From Caprella mutica (lineage: Eukaryota > Arthropoda > Malacostraca > Amphipoda > Caprellidae): a stretch of 64,000 nucleotides of DNA. The stretch's first letter is position 1. The number at the start of each line of letters is the position of its first letter. A program made the translations under genes and the position numbers. The stretch lies in assembly GCA_947561585.1 (NCBI GenBank), contig CANNZV010000937.1, positions 124,001 to 188,000 of the forward strand. Direction: 5' to 3'. The notes beneath the pieces are model-generated. The model was not told the DNA's origin. It was given only the letters and a program-made list of their open reading frames with translations, and ran no database searches. This document shows, one piece after another, positions 43,104 to 55,147 of this stretch.

Positions 43104-45260
43104 TTAATGAGGAGTGATTTTTCTAAACTTTTCATCTCCCTTGGTGCAGACTAAGTTATCATTTAGCAGCTGTACAGAGTGAAAGATCCTACATTTAACA
43201 AAATAATGCACCAGGAACTTCTCAGTTAATACGGAACAAGTTTCTACAATAATCACATCTAATATGAAATTTTTAATAAGTACTGAAAATCTATTGACAT
43301 GGGCATAGTTTTCAAAGAAGTAAATGAAAATCCTCCCAAATTGGGAAATTAAGTCTATGAATGCTTTGCTGCAATATTTCAAGCCCTAATCTAGATTTCC
43401 ATTTTCACAATATTCTTTAAAAATTATGAACAAATATCTATCCAGACTTCTGGGTTCCAAAATATTGCAACAAATATCACAATCTTGGATAGGAGACTCT
43501 ATTATACGAAGATGCTGATCATTTGACTTATTCGCAATGAAACCACTGAATTAACTTACAGTTATCATAGGTCCAATCGCATGCAATCTTACATAACTCT
43601 CCACCACCAGAATAATTCAGTACAGAATCAATGTCATCTATTTTCAAGATAGGTACTTCAGGTAAAGGAGGTGGTGATATTTCACCTAGGAAGTTGGTTT
43701 CATCCAGTTGCTGCTGCTCCAGCTCTTCGCAATTAGCTGAAAGCGGAGCTTTAAGTAGTGAAGAAATAGCAGTTTTAGCATTCATATCTGCAAAAGATTT
43801 ACTGTTTGGGTACTTAGCTAACTGCCGAATTTTTGAGAATAGGAGCTCAAGTGGATCCTGGCAAAGATTCCTAAGTGATAGATATTTCACTTTATACTTT
43901 TGTAGATCAACGAGCAATCCCTCGCTGCATTAATATTCTGGATCCAACCCTTGATGAATTTCACTCTCCTAGTACAGTTGATGTCATCGAGCTCCAGGAG
44001 AGTTGGCATTACATCATCTAAATACTTCATGACTTTATCTCTCAGGGAAACGGAATGTCTTATTGGTAACTTACATTTGGAAGTTGACCCATTAAAAACA
44101 TCAAATAAGTCATTTGGCTTAAGTGTTGCTCATTACACAAGTTGCTCTCTTCACTTTCATTTTAGCTCCATAACTCATATTGAAGACATTATTCCTATTG
44201 AGTTTATGAGTCAGTTTTAAAGTTCTTTGGCTATCCATATGAAATATGGTTTCAATGTGGCTCCATTTGGCAGGCTCTCAATATGTTGGAACATAAAGTG
44301 GCTTCCTTTTATTGAACAGCATATTTCGAGCAAACTTCAAGAGATGTGGTGCGTCATGAAGAACGTAATAACCGTCACCATTTATAACTATTTTCGGTTT
44401 TTTCGAGATGCAGCCAAGTTCTTTGAAGGTCTGCAGAAAATTTCCTCCTTGATCTGTTGTTAAACCTAAAGGAATGAAACCTTCATCTTTGAGTAATTTG
44501 ACGGTGGTACCAATAATTTCCTGCAGATTTTTGCTTTTAATCCCATTTCTTGTTAGGTAGTATCCAACAGGATACTTCCACTTCTTCACAGCACCTACTA
44601 CCATGACACACAGTGCTTGTTTAGCAGATTCATTTGAAGACTCTCCATAGTCTTCCATATATTTTGTCATAGTGTTGATCATAGGAGTAGCTGTGTCTCA
44701 GACATTTTATCCATTAAAATGAAACACAGTTTGTCAATATCAGTTGTCAGACTGAGCTTAGTTTTCATTGTTTGGATGTTAATTTTTCGGACACCAGCTG
44801 GCATCTTATAACCATACAAGAACTGTTTGATGGTGGAAAATGAGGGGAGTGCAAGAAGCTGCCTCAATAAGGCATAGCCATACTGAGATGTAGATAAGAG
44901 AATATTTGCTGTTAACCATTTTTGGAAGAAGGTATAATTTACCCTCTTCTTAGTCTTTTTCAAAATCTCCATGTGGATTATCGCAGCAAGGTATCTATTG
45001 CAGTATTTAGTGCTTGATGCCATATAGTCAGAAAATTTCTCTTGCTGGTAAAGAACCTTCCCAGATCTCCTCTTCTTTTGTTTTCTTGATTTTGCTGGTC
45101 TAGCAACTTTAAGTAGTCTTTCATTTCCAAATTTCACTGGTGTGGAGTTCCTTGGCTGGAAAAGACGATGGCAGCTGGTCGTTTTCTTCTTTGATGCATG
45201 TTTTTCCTCCTTTTTAATAGATCCATTAGGAACTTCTCTTGAATGAGATGTCTCTGAAAT
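43104..45260 (-). pseudogene. P-element-like transposase, broken
   Basis: An exon begins at 45260 after the acceptor TATTGACAG and reads ISETSHSREVPNGSIKKEE onward. Next are 'LLALPSFSTIKQFLYGYKMP', 'DKLCFILMDKMSETQLL', ALCVMVVGAVKKWKYPVGYY, LTTDQGGNF and HDAPHLLKFARNML. Then come 'KMKVKRA', LCQDPLELLFSKIRQLAKYP and 'DCDICCNIL' near 43490. This is the order seen in P-element/THAP9-type transposases. Two compensating frameshifts lie within about 40 bp near 44670, stops occur around 44000-44200 and one near 43385. The N-terminal THAP zinc finger was not found. The copy is inactive. Confidence 0.82.
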
Positions 45261-45463
45261 CTGTCAATAAAATATGTTAATATATTGACTTAGCTTTAGT
45301 TATATTAACATGATTATCAAGTATCTTACATTTGCCATAAAATTATTAGGTTAAAGTATTATGTCTTTTTCAGATTCTAATTGATCTTCAAGAGTCCTGG
45401 TAGTATGAGAACTCGCAGCAAAAGAATAATAACCCAAAAAAATTAAAAAAAATATAAGATTAT

Positions 45464-46450
45464 TTTCCCAGGTAGCAATAAAAGTTATAATAATATTATA
45501 ATAATATTATCTCGTAACATAAAGTAACATTATTTTCGATGTTAAAATAATATTATTATAACCTTGGAATTAGAATGTTGATTAAATATTATATCATAAC
45601 CTTGGAAAAACATTACGATATAACATTACATAATATTAAAATAATATTAGTGTCACGACTCTAGACTGTCCGTGGAAGTAAAAGGCAGGATTTTCTAGAA
45701 TTTATTCTTCAATAAATTTACTTCATTGGTTTAGTGACCTGAGGTAAAAACACAAATATAAGATACTAAACATATCTATCTATTTATTATAAAATTCATA
45801 TGGGTAGAGCAATAAAGATTAACACTCACAGAACTGTGTTTTTAGCCTCCAGCGGAATTGATCTGGTTAATCAGTCTGGGTAACTATACACTCACAGTAA
45901 CATTCTCACAAAAATTGTCAACAATTTTTCACTAAATTTTAGAATAGATTACCCTGTAACACACAATGCACATAATTTATTTAGCTAATTAAATCTAATG
46001 TAAAAGGACACACAAACTAACGAACAAAGGTACAGCGGCTAACTTGACGAAATATAAAAATATAACCACTAAAATTTCAGCTAAGGAAAGCAACAAAAAG
46101 TCGGTAGGAATTTGCTAAAGACAGATAATGTTACTACTTTATTATATGGTATCGCCTAACAAGGAAGCGTAAAATAATTATGCCGATGCCGGCACAATTA
46201 GGTAAGGTTAGAATAATATTATGTAATATTAAAATAATGTTATAAATATATTACTTTAAACATAATATAGATATTATATAACATTTGTTCATTTTTTTAC
46301 TTCTTTTTAGAGTTAGGTTACTGTAATATTGAAAAAAATATTATTAATATATATTATTCCAATATTGAATTACATTATAAAAAGTTTGATATAAAATTAT
46401 CTAAATTAAACATATTATTAGGTTAGGTTGAAACAATATTATTAATACAT
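45464..46450. repeat. AT-rich subterminal repeat block with CCCAGGTAGCAAT end
   Basis: CCCAGGTAGCAAT at 45468-45480 is followed by many AATAATATTA and TAACATTA repeats. The same design appears inverted at 53930-54299 (ATTGCTGCCTGGG at its outer edge). The two may be the ends of one 8.8-kb transposon. The middle part (45660-46190) is ordinary AT-rich DNA. Confidence 0.55.
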
Positions 46451-48236
46451 TAACACGATAAGTTGTCACTCAGTTCTGCAGCACAATTGGTACACTAACC
46501 TGTATTTTTTTAAAGAATTCAATGTTCCAGTAACAAGTCGGCTGTTGGTACAGTCAAAAGATGATATTGTGAATTTATCAAAGATCCCTCCTGACAGATT
46601 GGAAGGTACTATAAAAAATCTCCCAACCCTTCAGGAGAGACCAATTTTAAATCACTCGATTTAGCCACACTTGAAGATGCGTCCTGCCGACAACTATAGA
46701 TTGTCAGTACTGCAATATGTGATCCAAATGTTGTATTCTGTTAATCTCACTCATTTCACTTCAAGAAGACTGCAATCCCGAAAGAAAATATCTAATAATT
46801 GAAGTACTCGACAGAATAGCAGTGTTGTTATCTTAAAAATAAGAAGTAAAAGTTACAAACAACATTCAAAATATTTTTTAATAACTATCTTATGAGTATA
46901 TAATTCATATTATACATGTTGAAAGTAGTCAATGTAGAATGTTCCATCTCACCAAATGTTCATTACAAGAATGATCAAATAATTATTTGAGATTTTATTT
47001 CCTTATCTTTGATTAAGCTCAATTTATTTTTCAGTGCAATATATATAAAATATAGAATATAGAATAAGCAAATTTGACATTCCTGCAATGAACAAAGTGG
47101 TCTTCTACTAGAAGATCACTAGCTTTTTTATAGAGGTGCTCACCAGGAAATTTAAAATAAGTATATAAGAGGTGGTTCAGAGTAAAAATTTGAATTAGAG
47201 TATGTTGAACATGAATGAGTTTAAATCATATTTCTGATCAGATATATACTGTTTTAAACAACCCAGTCATATCGTCCTCTTGATTAGATCACAATACAGA
47301 ATGAAACTATAAATTAGTAAGAATAATTCATAAATAATATCTTAGTTCGTATTAGTTATAAATATTATATTGAAGGTTTAAAAGTTGTGATTATTCACAA
47401 TAAAATAATGTGAAGAAACATGAAGAGAAGAAGGCCTAGTAGAAGAGGGGAAAGTGAAAGTATGTTGCATGCACTGAGTTGACTATCAGGTTGTCACAGA
47501 CCATGTTGACCCAACACATACCATGGTTCATAACTGAATCCCAACTTTCAGATTATGAATATGTCTGAATAAGAATTATTTCAAAAACTGTGCAATTTAC
47601 TTTTATTTACTGAGGGAAAAAACTAATTTCAAATTGATAAGATTTAATTTTGAAAAATATGACATCAGAGCATCAATACATGAAATGAACCATAAGAAAA
47701 TATAGAACGAGCTTTCTGAGCAACCGATTTCTTTGAGTACAGAAAAATAAAAATAATGACTGGAAATAAGAACTATATATGCCTCTACATTTGAATATGT
47801 TGAATATGTATAAAAAATAGGTTCAACATCTAGTTCCTTTTAGCATAGACATATATATATATATTTTTATATAAATAATACAAAAACCATTACTATGAAG
47901 AAGATTATATATATATTTAAAAAGAAATAACTGGGAATAAGAGCTATTCCTCTAAATTTGAATATGTAAACTGTGAATGTGAACTCAATGACAGCCAAAA
48001 TAAAAAAAATAAGTTCAACATCTAGTCACTTTCAGTATATATATATCAATATAAAGAAAACAAAAACAAATACTATGAAAAATAGCACTCAAAGAACTTC
48101 AAAGATTACCTATATATGAAAAAAATATATGCATGAAGAAAAAGATTACAGACAATTAGTTAAGGTTTAGCTATAAAATGATAGGATACCAATATGAACT
48201 GAACATAAATAACACCAATTACTTCTCATCATTTGT
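46451..48236. other. AT-rich spacer inside the CACTA-like region
   Basis: No gene motif. A repeated phrase (ATTTGAATATGT, GTTCAACATCTAGT) occurs near 47790-47840 and 47950-48025, an imperfect local duplication of about 170 bp. Confidence 0.4.
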
Positions 48237-48571
48237 TTAATCAACTACTGTTTCATTCATTTCTCCTACCACCTTTTCCTTGTCCAATTCTTCCTCATTT
48301 CTATCTTCTATATCTCCTCTAATTTCAGATTTATTCCCCTTCAATTTGTACTTGGAATGTATTAACCATATTCCAACAGTTTTCTCAATATCAGTTTCTT
48401 TGGTTGCAGTATAACAAGTGTTTTCCATTACTGCTCCTACAGAGATGATATGAAATAAATCATTAAGAAAATCATTACCACGTAGCTCGTGTCGGTTCAG
48501 CGCATGCATTGCAAGAATAGACAAAAATGGACAAGGGGCAATAATTTTAGCAAGCCTTCTTTTAGTTTTGC
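48237..48571 (-). pseudogene. CACTA-like element, second gene, last exon
   Basis: Reads 'KTKRRLAKIIAPCPFLSILA', then MHALNRHELRGNDFL, and 'VGIWLIHSKYKLKG' before the stop at 48237. The acceptor TTATTGCAG lies just upstream of about 48571. The pattern (a helix, then I-x-WL-x-x-SK-x-K) fits the end of DUF4806-type proteins. The exon phase does not match the preceding exon, so either an exon is missing or the copy has decayed. Confidence 0.5.
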
Positions 48572-48704
48572 TGCAATAATTGGTAGACTACAGAAGTTTA
48601 AATGATAAAAGTAGAATCAATTTCATTAACTTTTCACTTTAAAAAACACTCATTACAACAGTTTGTAAGTCCTAATTTTGAATATATATATGAATTTCAC
48701 TTAC

Positions 48705-49184
48705 TTTTGATGCAAGTTAAGGTTTCCAAACTTTCAAATTTCAGTTTTTGGTCTTTTCTTCCTTCCATGCTAAATTGAATTCCCACCTCTGGAGAAATGA
48801 TTCTTCTCAACATTAGGTGTAGGGAATTCTTGTAGTTCACTCCACCCAATTTTTTCAAAAATGAAATGAAAGTTTCTTTGAAATTCTGCTCTTTTAGTAG
48901 CAATTCGAAATCATTGAGATTTTGAAGTATTTTCAACGGAAAAGAATTGAATTCATTACCATCATCAGTAACTCTAGCTACACTTGTTTGATTGGATTTT
49001 AAAGATTTCACATCATGATGTATTTTGAGTATTTCCTTATGGATGAGATCATTTGATGCCTTATTTTGGATACACAAATTGCGAGTTTCTTTCATTATAG
49101 TCTTTAATTGCCTAATTCCTTCGCAACATGATGAACACAAACTTGATTTATTTGCCTCCTTGTCTTTTGATTGTGTAGATTTTT
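48705..49184 (-). pseudogene. CACTA-like element, second gene, DUF4806-type exon
   Basis: Acceptor ATTTTCAG and donor A|GTAAGT bound about 160 codons. The exon contains CSSCCEGIRQLKTIMKE, then LNDFELLLKEQNFKETFIS, LKKLGGVNYKNSLHLMLRR and 'VGIQFSMEGRKDQKLKFESL'. The F-xx-L, GG, LR and G-KxxF spacing is that of DUF4806 domains, often carried by CACTA/EnSpm-like elements of aphids and cnidarians (family knowledge). The role in transposition is unknown. Confidence 0.65.
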
Positions 49185-49488
49185 CTGAAAATATTTTCAA
49201 TTTTTTATTATAATTGTAAATGATTTTTCTAATGTGTTAGTGATACATCCGACTTATAAAAAATGGTTATTCGATACCAGTAGAAATCATTTCAGTAGAT
49301 TTGAATGCAGCTTCCTATAACCAGAATGCAGTTACAATTTAGGGACTCTGATACTATAAGAATGTTTTTGGAAAAATAATTTAATGGTAATAACTACTAT
49401 CTATATATGATATTGATCAGATGAGAAGAGTATCAAAACATACTTATAAATAACATATATAGAGATTTCTGAAAATGATATTATTTAA

Positions 49489-50327
49489 GGGGACCGTCCC
49501 CGAAGAAAACTCAAAATTTTATGATTTTTTTTTTTCATAATCAAGTACCTACCAATATTGTGAACAATGTGAGAGACCAAAAATAACTATATCTCCAAAG
49601 GCGAAGGGGAGGGTTTTCAATAACATTTCAAGGTTACGCGCTGCGACTTCCATGTGCAATCTCATCTATGAGGCGTGTGACGTGATATGGAGTGATGTTT
49701 GTCTTAGCCAATTAGCATAGAGATGCACCTACCAATTTGAATAATGTCACCAAAAATCACTAAATACCCAAAAATCACTATATACCTATATCTCGTACTA
49801 GACTTTCAACCTCAATTTCTCGCACTTCTAGAAAGGTGAAAAAATGAGTATTCAAAACAAAGCCCCTGGTTTTTGGTTGAAGTTAGAGCATTGCGGTTTT
49901 TTGCATTCGATACTCCATAATGATATCTACAATATGATTTTCTTCAATTTTTGATTTTCGAATTTGTTGTAGAAAATTTTTTCAGACAATTTTTTTTTCA
50001 AAATTTTTGGTTTACTCTTTATGAAAAAGTCGAAATTTAGAAAACCCATTCGAAAATCAAAAATCGTAGAAAATCATATTGTAGATATCAGTATGGAGTA
50101 TCGAATGCAAAAAACCGCAATGCTCTAGCTTCAACCAAAAACCAGGGGCTTTATTTTTTGAAATGGTTCGAAATTTGTTCAAAATTCGAATAACTCGTTC
50201 TCTTTGGGTCTAATTGAAAAAATGTCAAGAACAAAAACGATAGATAATTCAATTTTATATATGCATACAAAGTTTCAGAACCATAACTTCAATAATAAAT
50301 TTTTTCAAAATTTTGGGGACGGTCCCC
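49489..50327. mobile_element. MITE-J (TTAA target, GGGGACCGTCCCC ends)
   Basis: GGGGACCGTCCCCGAAG and GGGGACGGTCCCC ends lie inside TTAA at 49485-49488 and 50328-50331. An inner inverted pair, CCCCTGGTTTTTGGTTGAAG and its partner at about 50125-50150, plus TTGCATTCGATACTCCATA, lets most of the 839 bp fold back. It lies in an intron of the CACTA-like second gene. A truncated copy is at 40414-40535. Confidence 0.85.
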
Positions 50328-50382
50328 TTAACATTATTTAACTAGCACTACTTCATTTTATTGAAAATGTAAGTACTTACGG

Positions 50383-50756
50383 GATGAGCTGCACTACTTT
50401 TTTAGGGGTGGAAGAGGAATAGTCAGGTCCTCATCTTCATCATCCGTAGGGTAGACTCTTTTCTCCTTGTTCTTAACCTTTGTTAGAGGTTCATCAGAGT
50501 CACTGCTCTCTGCTGCAGTGGTGATATTCTCAGCATTTTTGGCTTTCTTCCTCATATCTTCGTAATCTTGAGCCAACCCCTTTACAATGCAAGGAACCAT
50601 GATCCAGTCTTCATGAGGTTTTTTTTTCACGTAGTGTGTAACTTTTTCGGATTTTTTTGGCCAGAAACAATATGTTCCATTGTCCATTTCCTGAACCCAA
50701 GAATTTGGAACTCCTTCTACGCTATTTTCATTGGGGAAAATGACTATCTTATACAT
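50383..50756 (-). pseudogene. CACTA-like element, second gene, first exon
   Basis: Starts MYKIVIFPNENSVEGVPNSW and continues CFWPKKSEKVTHYVKKKPH, WIMVPCIVKGLAQDYEDMR and an acidic stretch DDEDEDLTIPLPPLKK. This N-terminal module precedes DUF4806 in the second gene of such elements. A TAG follows KK, but a strong donor GTAAGT lies 10 nt later. A one-base loss in the A-run before it would explain the stop. Confidence 0.6.
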
Positions 50757-50815
50757 TATTTAATTTATTCACTTTCTGGTGTGAATAAAATAGATTATAT
50801 AAAAAAAACAGTAGA

Positions 50816-52773
50816 TTATAAGAGAGGAATAATGGCATACCCATCAGAAAATGGATAAATAAAACATTTAGAAATGATATTTTCTGTCTTTTTGTGTATT
50901 TTCCTAGTGTTTACACCAGTCTTATATAAATCTATGAAAGTTGTTTTGATTGGATTATTAAATAATGGAGACTGATTAATAAAAACATTCAACTGAACTG
51001 AATCATCCACTTGATCAATAATATAACCTACACTATTATCATCCAATAAGACACATGAATTTTTCAAATCTTCAATGATAATATTATGTTTATTGATAAC
51101 AGTAACATTGCTGTATTTCTTAGTAGATTTTTCAGAGAAAGTGAAACTTTCAAAACCATTAGCTTTCTGAGCTAATGGTTTTGCTCCAGACCTTATTCTC
51201 CTCTTCATAATACCTAAAAAAATTTCAAACGGGAATGCACTGAATGAATCTAATGCACCCAACCTTCAAACTTCATCTGGCAAATGCAAAAGACCATGAG
51301 TGTTGTAAACTATGCTCACATTAGGATAAATGATATCATAATCATTGACAAATAATTTGAGTAATGTTTCTGCATAATTAACAAGGTCCAAGTCTTTAGA
51401 AAGGGTATTTGAGCATAATATTCTGATGGAGACTGAGAGAATGAAAAAGTGTTTCCATTGAGTTTAAGTTTAATGCTTTTCCATACACAACAGACCAACA
51501 TATAAAAGAAAAATATACGGCATTCAGATGCCTTCCATCTTTCACAATCAGAAAAATTACTCGGCTTACGATTAAACTCAATAGGCAAATACTTTTTGGA
51601 TAATTTTAAACATTCAGTTATTTGATTTTTGGATGAAGAAGATAATTTGAAGGGAATGACTGACATCCAAAAGTGGAGTAATTTTCTACATACACCTAAC
51701 AATACTAAATGCATATAATCTAAACAAAAAACAGATATCATGTTCACCGGTAGTAATACTAAAGGCAAATCTCCTACATGATGACCAATAGCAGATTTTC
51801 TAAACTCTCTATCGCTGCGTGGCTCTTTTGTACATTTATCATATGATATTGATCTAGATTTATCATTAAATTTGCCTTTGGTATGGCATTTGTCGCAGGC
51901 ATAATATCCCCCATGCTGCTTTACTTGTTTAATGAAAGACTTGGCAGGTGCGTCACATATAAAAGCTCTAATTTTAATATTATTCAAAACCTTTATATAC
52001 AATTGAGTCTAAAGATTTCATTTCATTGGAAAATTCAAGCAGATATGAATTCAGGTCTGGCTTTGAAGCACCACAATATACAGCAACAACTAAAGGCATC
52101 ATGTCTATATCTTGTATTGTGCATAATATGGGCCAAAAAGATATTGATGAGGATCTAAAAAGAGGAATCCCATCTATATTAAAGTTCAATTGCAGAATAT
52201 TAGAATTTAAATGTTTGAATATATCTAAATTATTTGTCTCAAAATATTTCATTATACACATTTTACCAAAATAGCAAAATTCTCCGCCTTCAAAATGTTG
52301 AATGATAGAAGAGGAGCTGGTGCCTAACAAGGTTCTAGCATCCACTGGTAGGTCATCATTTGTAGGTTTTAATAATTTCAATAAATCATTGATAGTAAAA
52401 TGTGTGATATTATGAGTGAGTGCCCAAGCTTTCAATGATTGTTTGAAGTTAGAATTACACACACTTTTCCCTTCATTGGATACACACTGGTGGTTGTCAC
52501 TGTCACTACTAGTATATCCATCACTTTCACTATAACTATCACAATCAAAATTATTGTCACTATCAAAGTTAACATCAACAATATTAGACCTCTCCTCCGT
52601 TTCAACATCCTGACTTTCATTGTTTTCTGTATTTGTTTCTTGCTCTTCATCACTATTCACTAGGTACACTCTACTCTCTATACCAAATGAATCTGACACA
52701 TTTTCTTTTGAAGTTCCAAGTACTGCTGCTCTTTCAACTGATTCATTATCATCCACATACGTATCTTCAACTA
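50816..52773 (-). pseudogene. CACTA/EnSpm-like transposase, broken
   Basis: An acidic N-terminus (52773 down) is followed by LKAWALTHNITHFTINDLLK, LPVDARTLLGT and LNFNIDGIPLFRSSSISFWP. Next comes AFICDAPAKSFIKQVKQHGG with YYACDKCHTKGKF, whose D is a likely catalytic residue and whose cysteines form a zinc knuckle. Then FCLDYMHLVLLGVCRKLLHF with the next D. Later 'SIVYNTHGLLHLPDEV' and LGALDSFSAFPFE match the DUF4218-type C-terminal part. Frameshifts near 51990 and 51330 and a TGA just before LGALDSF (near 51265) break it. The C-terminal piece runs to 50816. Confidence 0.8.
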
Positions 52774-53929
52774 ATTTAAGGTATAATTTTTGTTTTTATT
52801 AATGTGAAAATATTTATTAGGCATTTCAACACTGGAATCGGTAGCACAGGCACTTGACACAACGGTTGGATTTTAACTATCAAAAAGTGCGCGTCATTCT
52901 ATGGTGCCAGATGTACGACGTGGAAACTTTGGTGATATGTAAAGTGATAATGTAATTATGGACATTATTTTATATTACATTTCATTAATTCATTAAAGAT
53001 AATGAAAATACGTAAAATTTGCTAATCACACAATCAATTATATATATATTTATACAGATTATACTTTGTTATTGATACATATATACTCGTACGTCTGGCA
53101 CAAAGCTTAAGACACGTCACGGGACTCGGTCTTCTAGAACATGTTCACTTCTACTTAGAACATGTAACGTTCTGATATATTACTATAAATCTGTAATTTG
53201 TATTCTTTTCTGCTTTAACATTCAATTTTACTTGATGAAATAAATATATTCTATGTACAAAATAAAAGGACTTTCTTCTCTGTGAAATTAAAACCTTATA
53301 AACAAACACTAGACTATCAGCCACAATAATATAAGATGCACGGTAGTGATTAAGCTTTTTTCGTATCCTCCAGTTGTCTACTGACTTCGGTTACGATATA
53401 AGATATATGTTTATTAATGTAAATCCTCATGAAAAGAATACATATAATTTAAGTTGATAAATTACATTTTACTGGCCTCATGTATGTTCATAATTGTCTC
53501 AATGAATGAATATTCAGTGTCACATTATAAAACTGTAACCGAAGTCAATTGAATGCTTGTCCGTTCGAACTAGCCTAAGTAAATATGCTTTCTCCATTAT
53601 CGCACATCCATTAAATATAGCTATTTTTACATCTATTAAGTACAGCTACCAGTTCCAAGCATTCATTTTTATAATCAAAATATTATTAGGAATATTGAAA
53701 CAACCATACTGAATAATAAACTAGATTGTTATATCCTGACAACGCATCTGCTAGCTTATGTCAGAATACCATACGGAAATATCAACGCAAATAAAGATAA
53801 AGCACACGTACAAATTAAACATACAGTCGACATAATTAATATTGATAATTTCACTTAATCAATACAAAACATTTAGTAGAAGAATTTATGCATTAGTTTT
53901 CCGCGTATCAATAATATTCCCGATAAAAA
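52774..53929. other. AT-rich spacer, probably an intron of the CACTA-like gene
   Basis: No gene. It lies between the transposase exon (acceptor AATTAG near 52774) and the upstream exons at 54342-55147. Confidence 0.4.
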
Positions 53930-54299
53930 ATTGAAACGGGATGATAGGAGAATTATCATAATAATATTAAAATATTATAATAATATTATGTACTAATATT
54001 ATAATGTAAATATTTTTCTAATATTACTGTATAATATTCTTATACTATTGAAGTACGAAATTTTTTTTAATGTTCTCAACTAACCTACTTAAAATATTAT
54101 TTGGTAACATTGATTAAACGTACCCTACATAACATTATACCCTAATGTTTCATTAATATTAAAATAATATTCTAATTAAACAACATTACATGCTAATATT
54201 AAAATAATTTTAAACTAACATTGAAGGAATAACATCTAACATAAATATAACATTCGAACCTTAAAATAACATTATAAAAATATTACATTGCTGCCTGGG
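53930..54299. repeat. AT-rich block ending in ATTGCTGCCTGGG
   Basis: Repeats of AATATTATAATAATATTA and TAACATTAT end at 54287-54299 in the inverse of the CCCAGGTAGCAAT at 45468. Flanking TT on both sides could be a 2-bp target duplication; this is too short to be decisive. Confidence 0.55.
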
Positions 54300-54341
54300 T
54301 TATAAACAGCTAATGAAATTACAGTATTATATATTATAGAA

Positions 54342-54428
54342 CTATTTAGCATATACCTGCATCATACACCAATGTGAGTAATTCAGAATCTGTAGCAGAA
54401 GATCCAGACATTTCAGCAAAATCAGACT
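54342..54428 (-). CDS. Possible exon upstream of the CACTA-like transposase
   Basis: Between the acceptor TTCCTCACAG and donor GCAG|GTATAT the frame reads SDFAEMSGSSATDSELLTLV + YDA. It ends in phase 1. The transposase exon beginning TTGAAGATACG after AATTAG near 52774 would complete it in frame (YDA-VEDTYVDDNES). The internal ATG may be the transposase start. Confidence 0.45.
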   Translation of the reverse strand, partial: SLILLKCLDLLLQILNYSHWCMMQVYAK

Positions 54429-54501
54429 GTGAGGAAAATGTTTATAGACTTGATAGAAATTTTTCCAGGGAATATTTTCAGAATTAACATTAATACTCAC
54501 A

Positions 54502-54862
54502 TGACTGGAAAATTGCTTGCCAGTAATTGACAGCTTGGGTTGAGAACCCTTTGGCATCCTGGGCTGAGCAGACCCTTTTGGTGTCCTGGGCTGAGCTGAC
54601 CCTTTTGGCGTCCTGGGCTGAGCTGACCCTTTTGGCATCCTGGGCTGAGCAGACCCTTTTGATGTCCTGGGCTGAGCAGACCCTTTTGGCGTCCTGGGCT
54701 CAGCTGACCCTTTTGGCATCCTGGGCTGAGCAGACCCTTTTGGCGTCCTGGGCTGAGCAGACCCTTTTGGCGTCCTGGGCTGAGCAGACCCTTTTGGCGT
54801 CCTGGGCTGAGCTGACCCTTTTGGCGTCCTGGGCTGAACAGTACCCTTTTCATCACAAATCT
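54502..54862 (-). CDS. Possible exon with 9-aa tandem repeat (PKGSAQPRT)
   Basis: Between the acceptor TTCTGCAG and donor CAT|GTGAGT the frame ICDEKGTVQPRT continues as about ten PKGSAQPRT or PKGSAQPRM units. It ends PKGSQPKLSITGKQFSSH. The DNA unit is 27 bp. It joins in phase 0 to the exons on both sides. The repeat is basic and probably disordered. It may belong to the CACTA-like element's second gene from another copy, or be a host gene disrupted by the element. I recognise no family. Confidence 0.45.
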
Positions 54863-55045
54863 GCAGAAGAGTTCGAGTGTATAACTGTGTATTTAAACTA
54901 ACATATATATTTACCAATAAAATCTAAGAAATGTAGGGGCTACAAATAATTATCTGCCAATGAAAGATAATGTTAGGCAATGGTAACCATCAGCTTCCTG
55001 ATTGATTCAATATTTTTTTATGTCTGTTAAATCAGACCAACCTAC

Positions 55046-55147
55046 CCTTTTTGTTGAATTGTGATGCTGAATGTCATCATTGGAGTCTTCTCTTGTTCTC
55101 TTATGAATCCTTTCCAGAGCTGGTGTCTGGTTTCCAGATTGTTTACC
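55046..55147 (-). CDS. Possible exon upstream of the repeat exon
   Basis: Between the acceptor ATCCTCAG and donor AAAAGG|GTAGGT the frame reads KQSGNQTPALERIHKRTRE, then DSNDDIQHHNSTKR. No stop, and a basic-acidic composition. It joins in phase 0 to the 54862 exon. The exon before it, needed for a start, was not found. Confidence 0.4.

Noticed and set aside
52432..52663. Short frames on both strands rich in T, I and V
   Set aside because: They overlap the acidic low-complexity N-terminus of the CACTA-like transposase and are its shadows.
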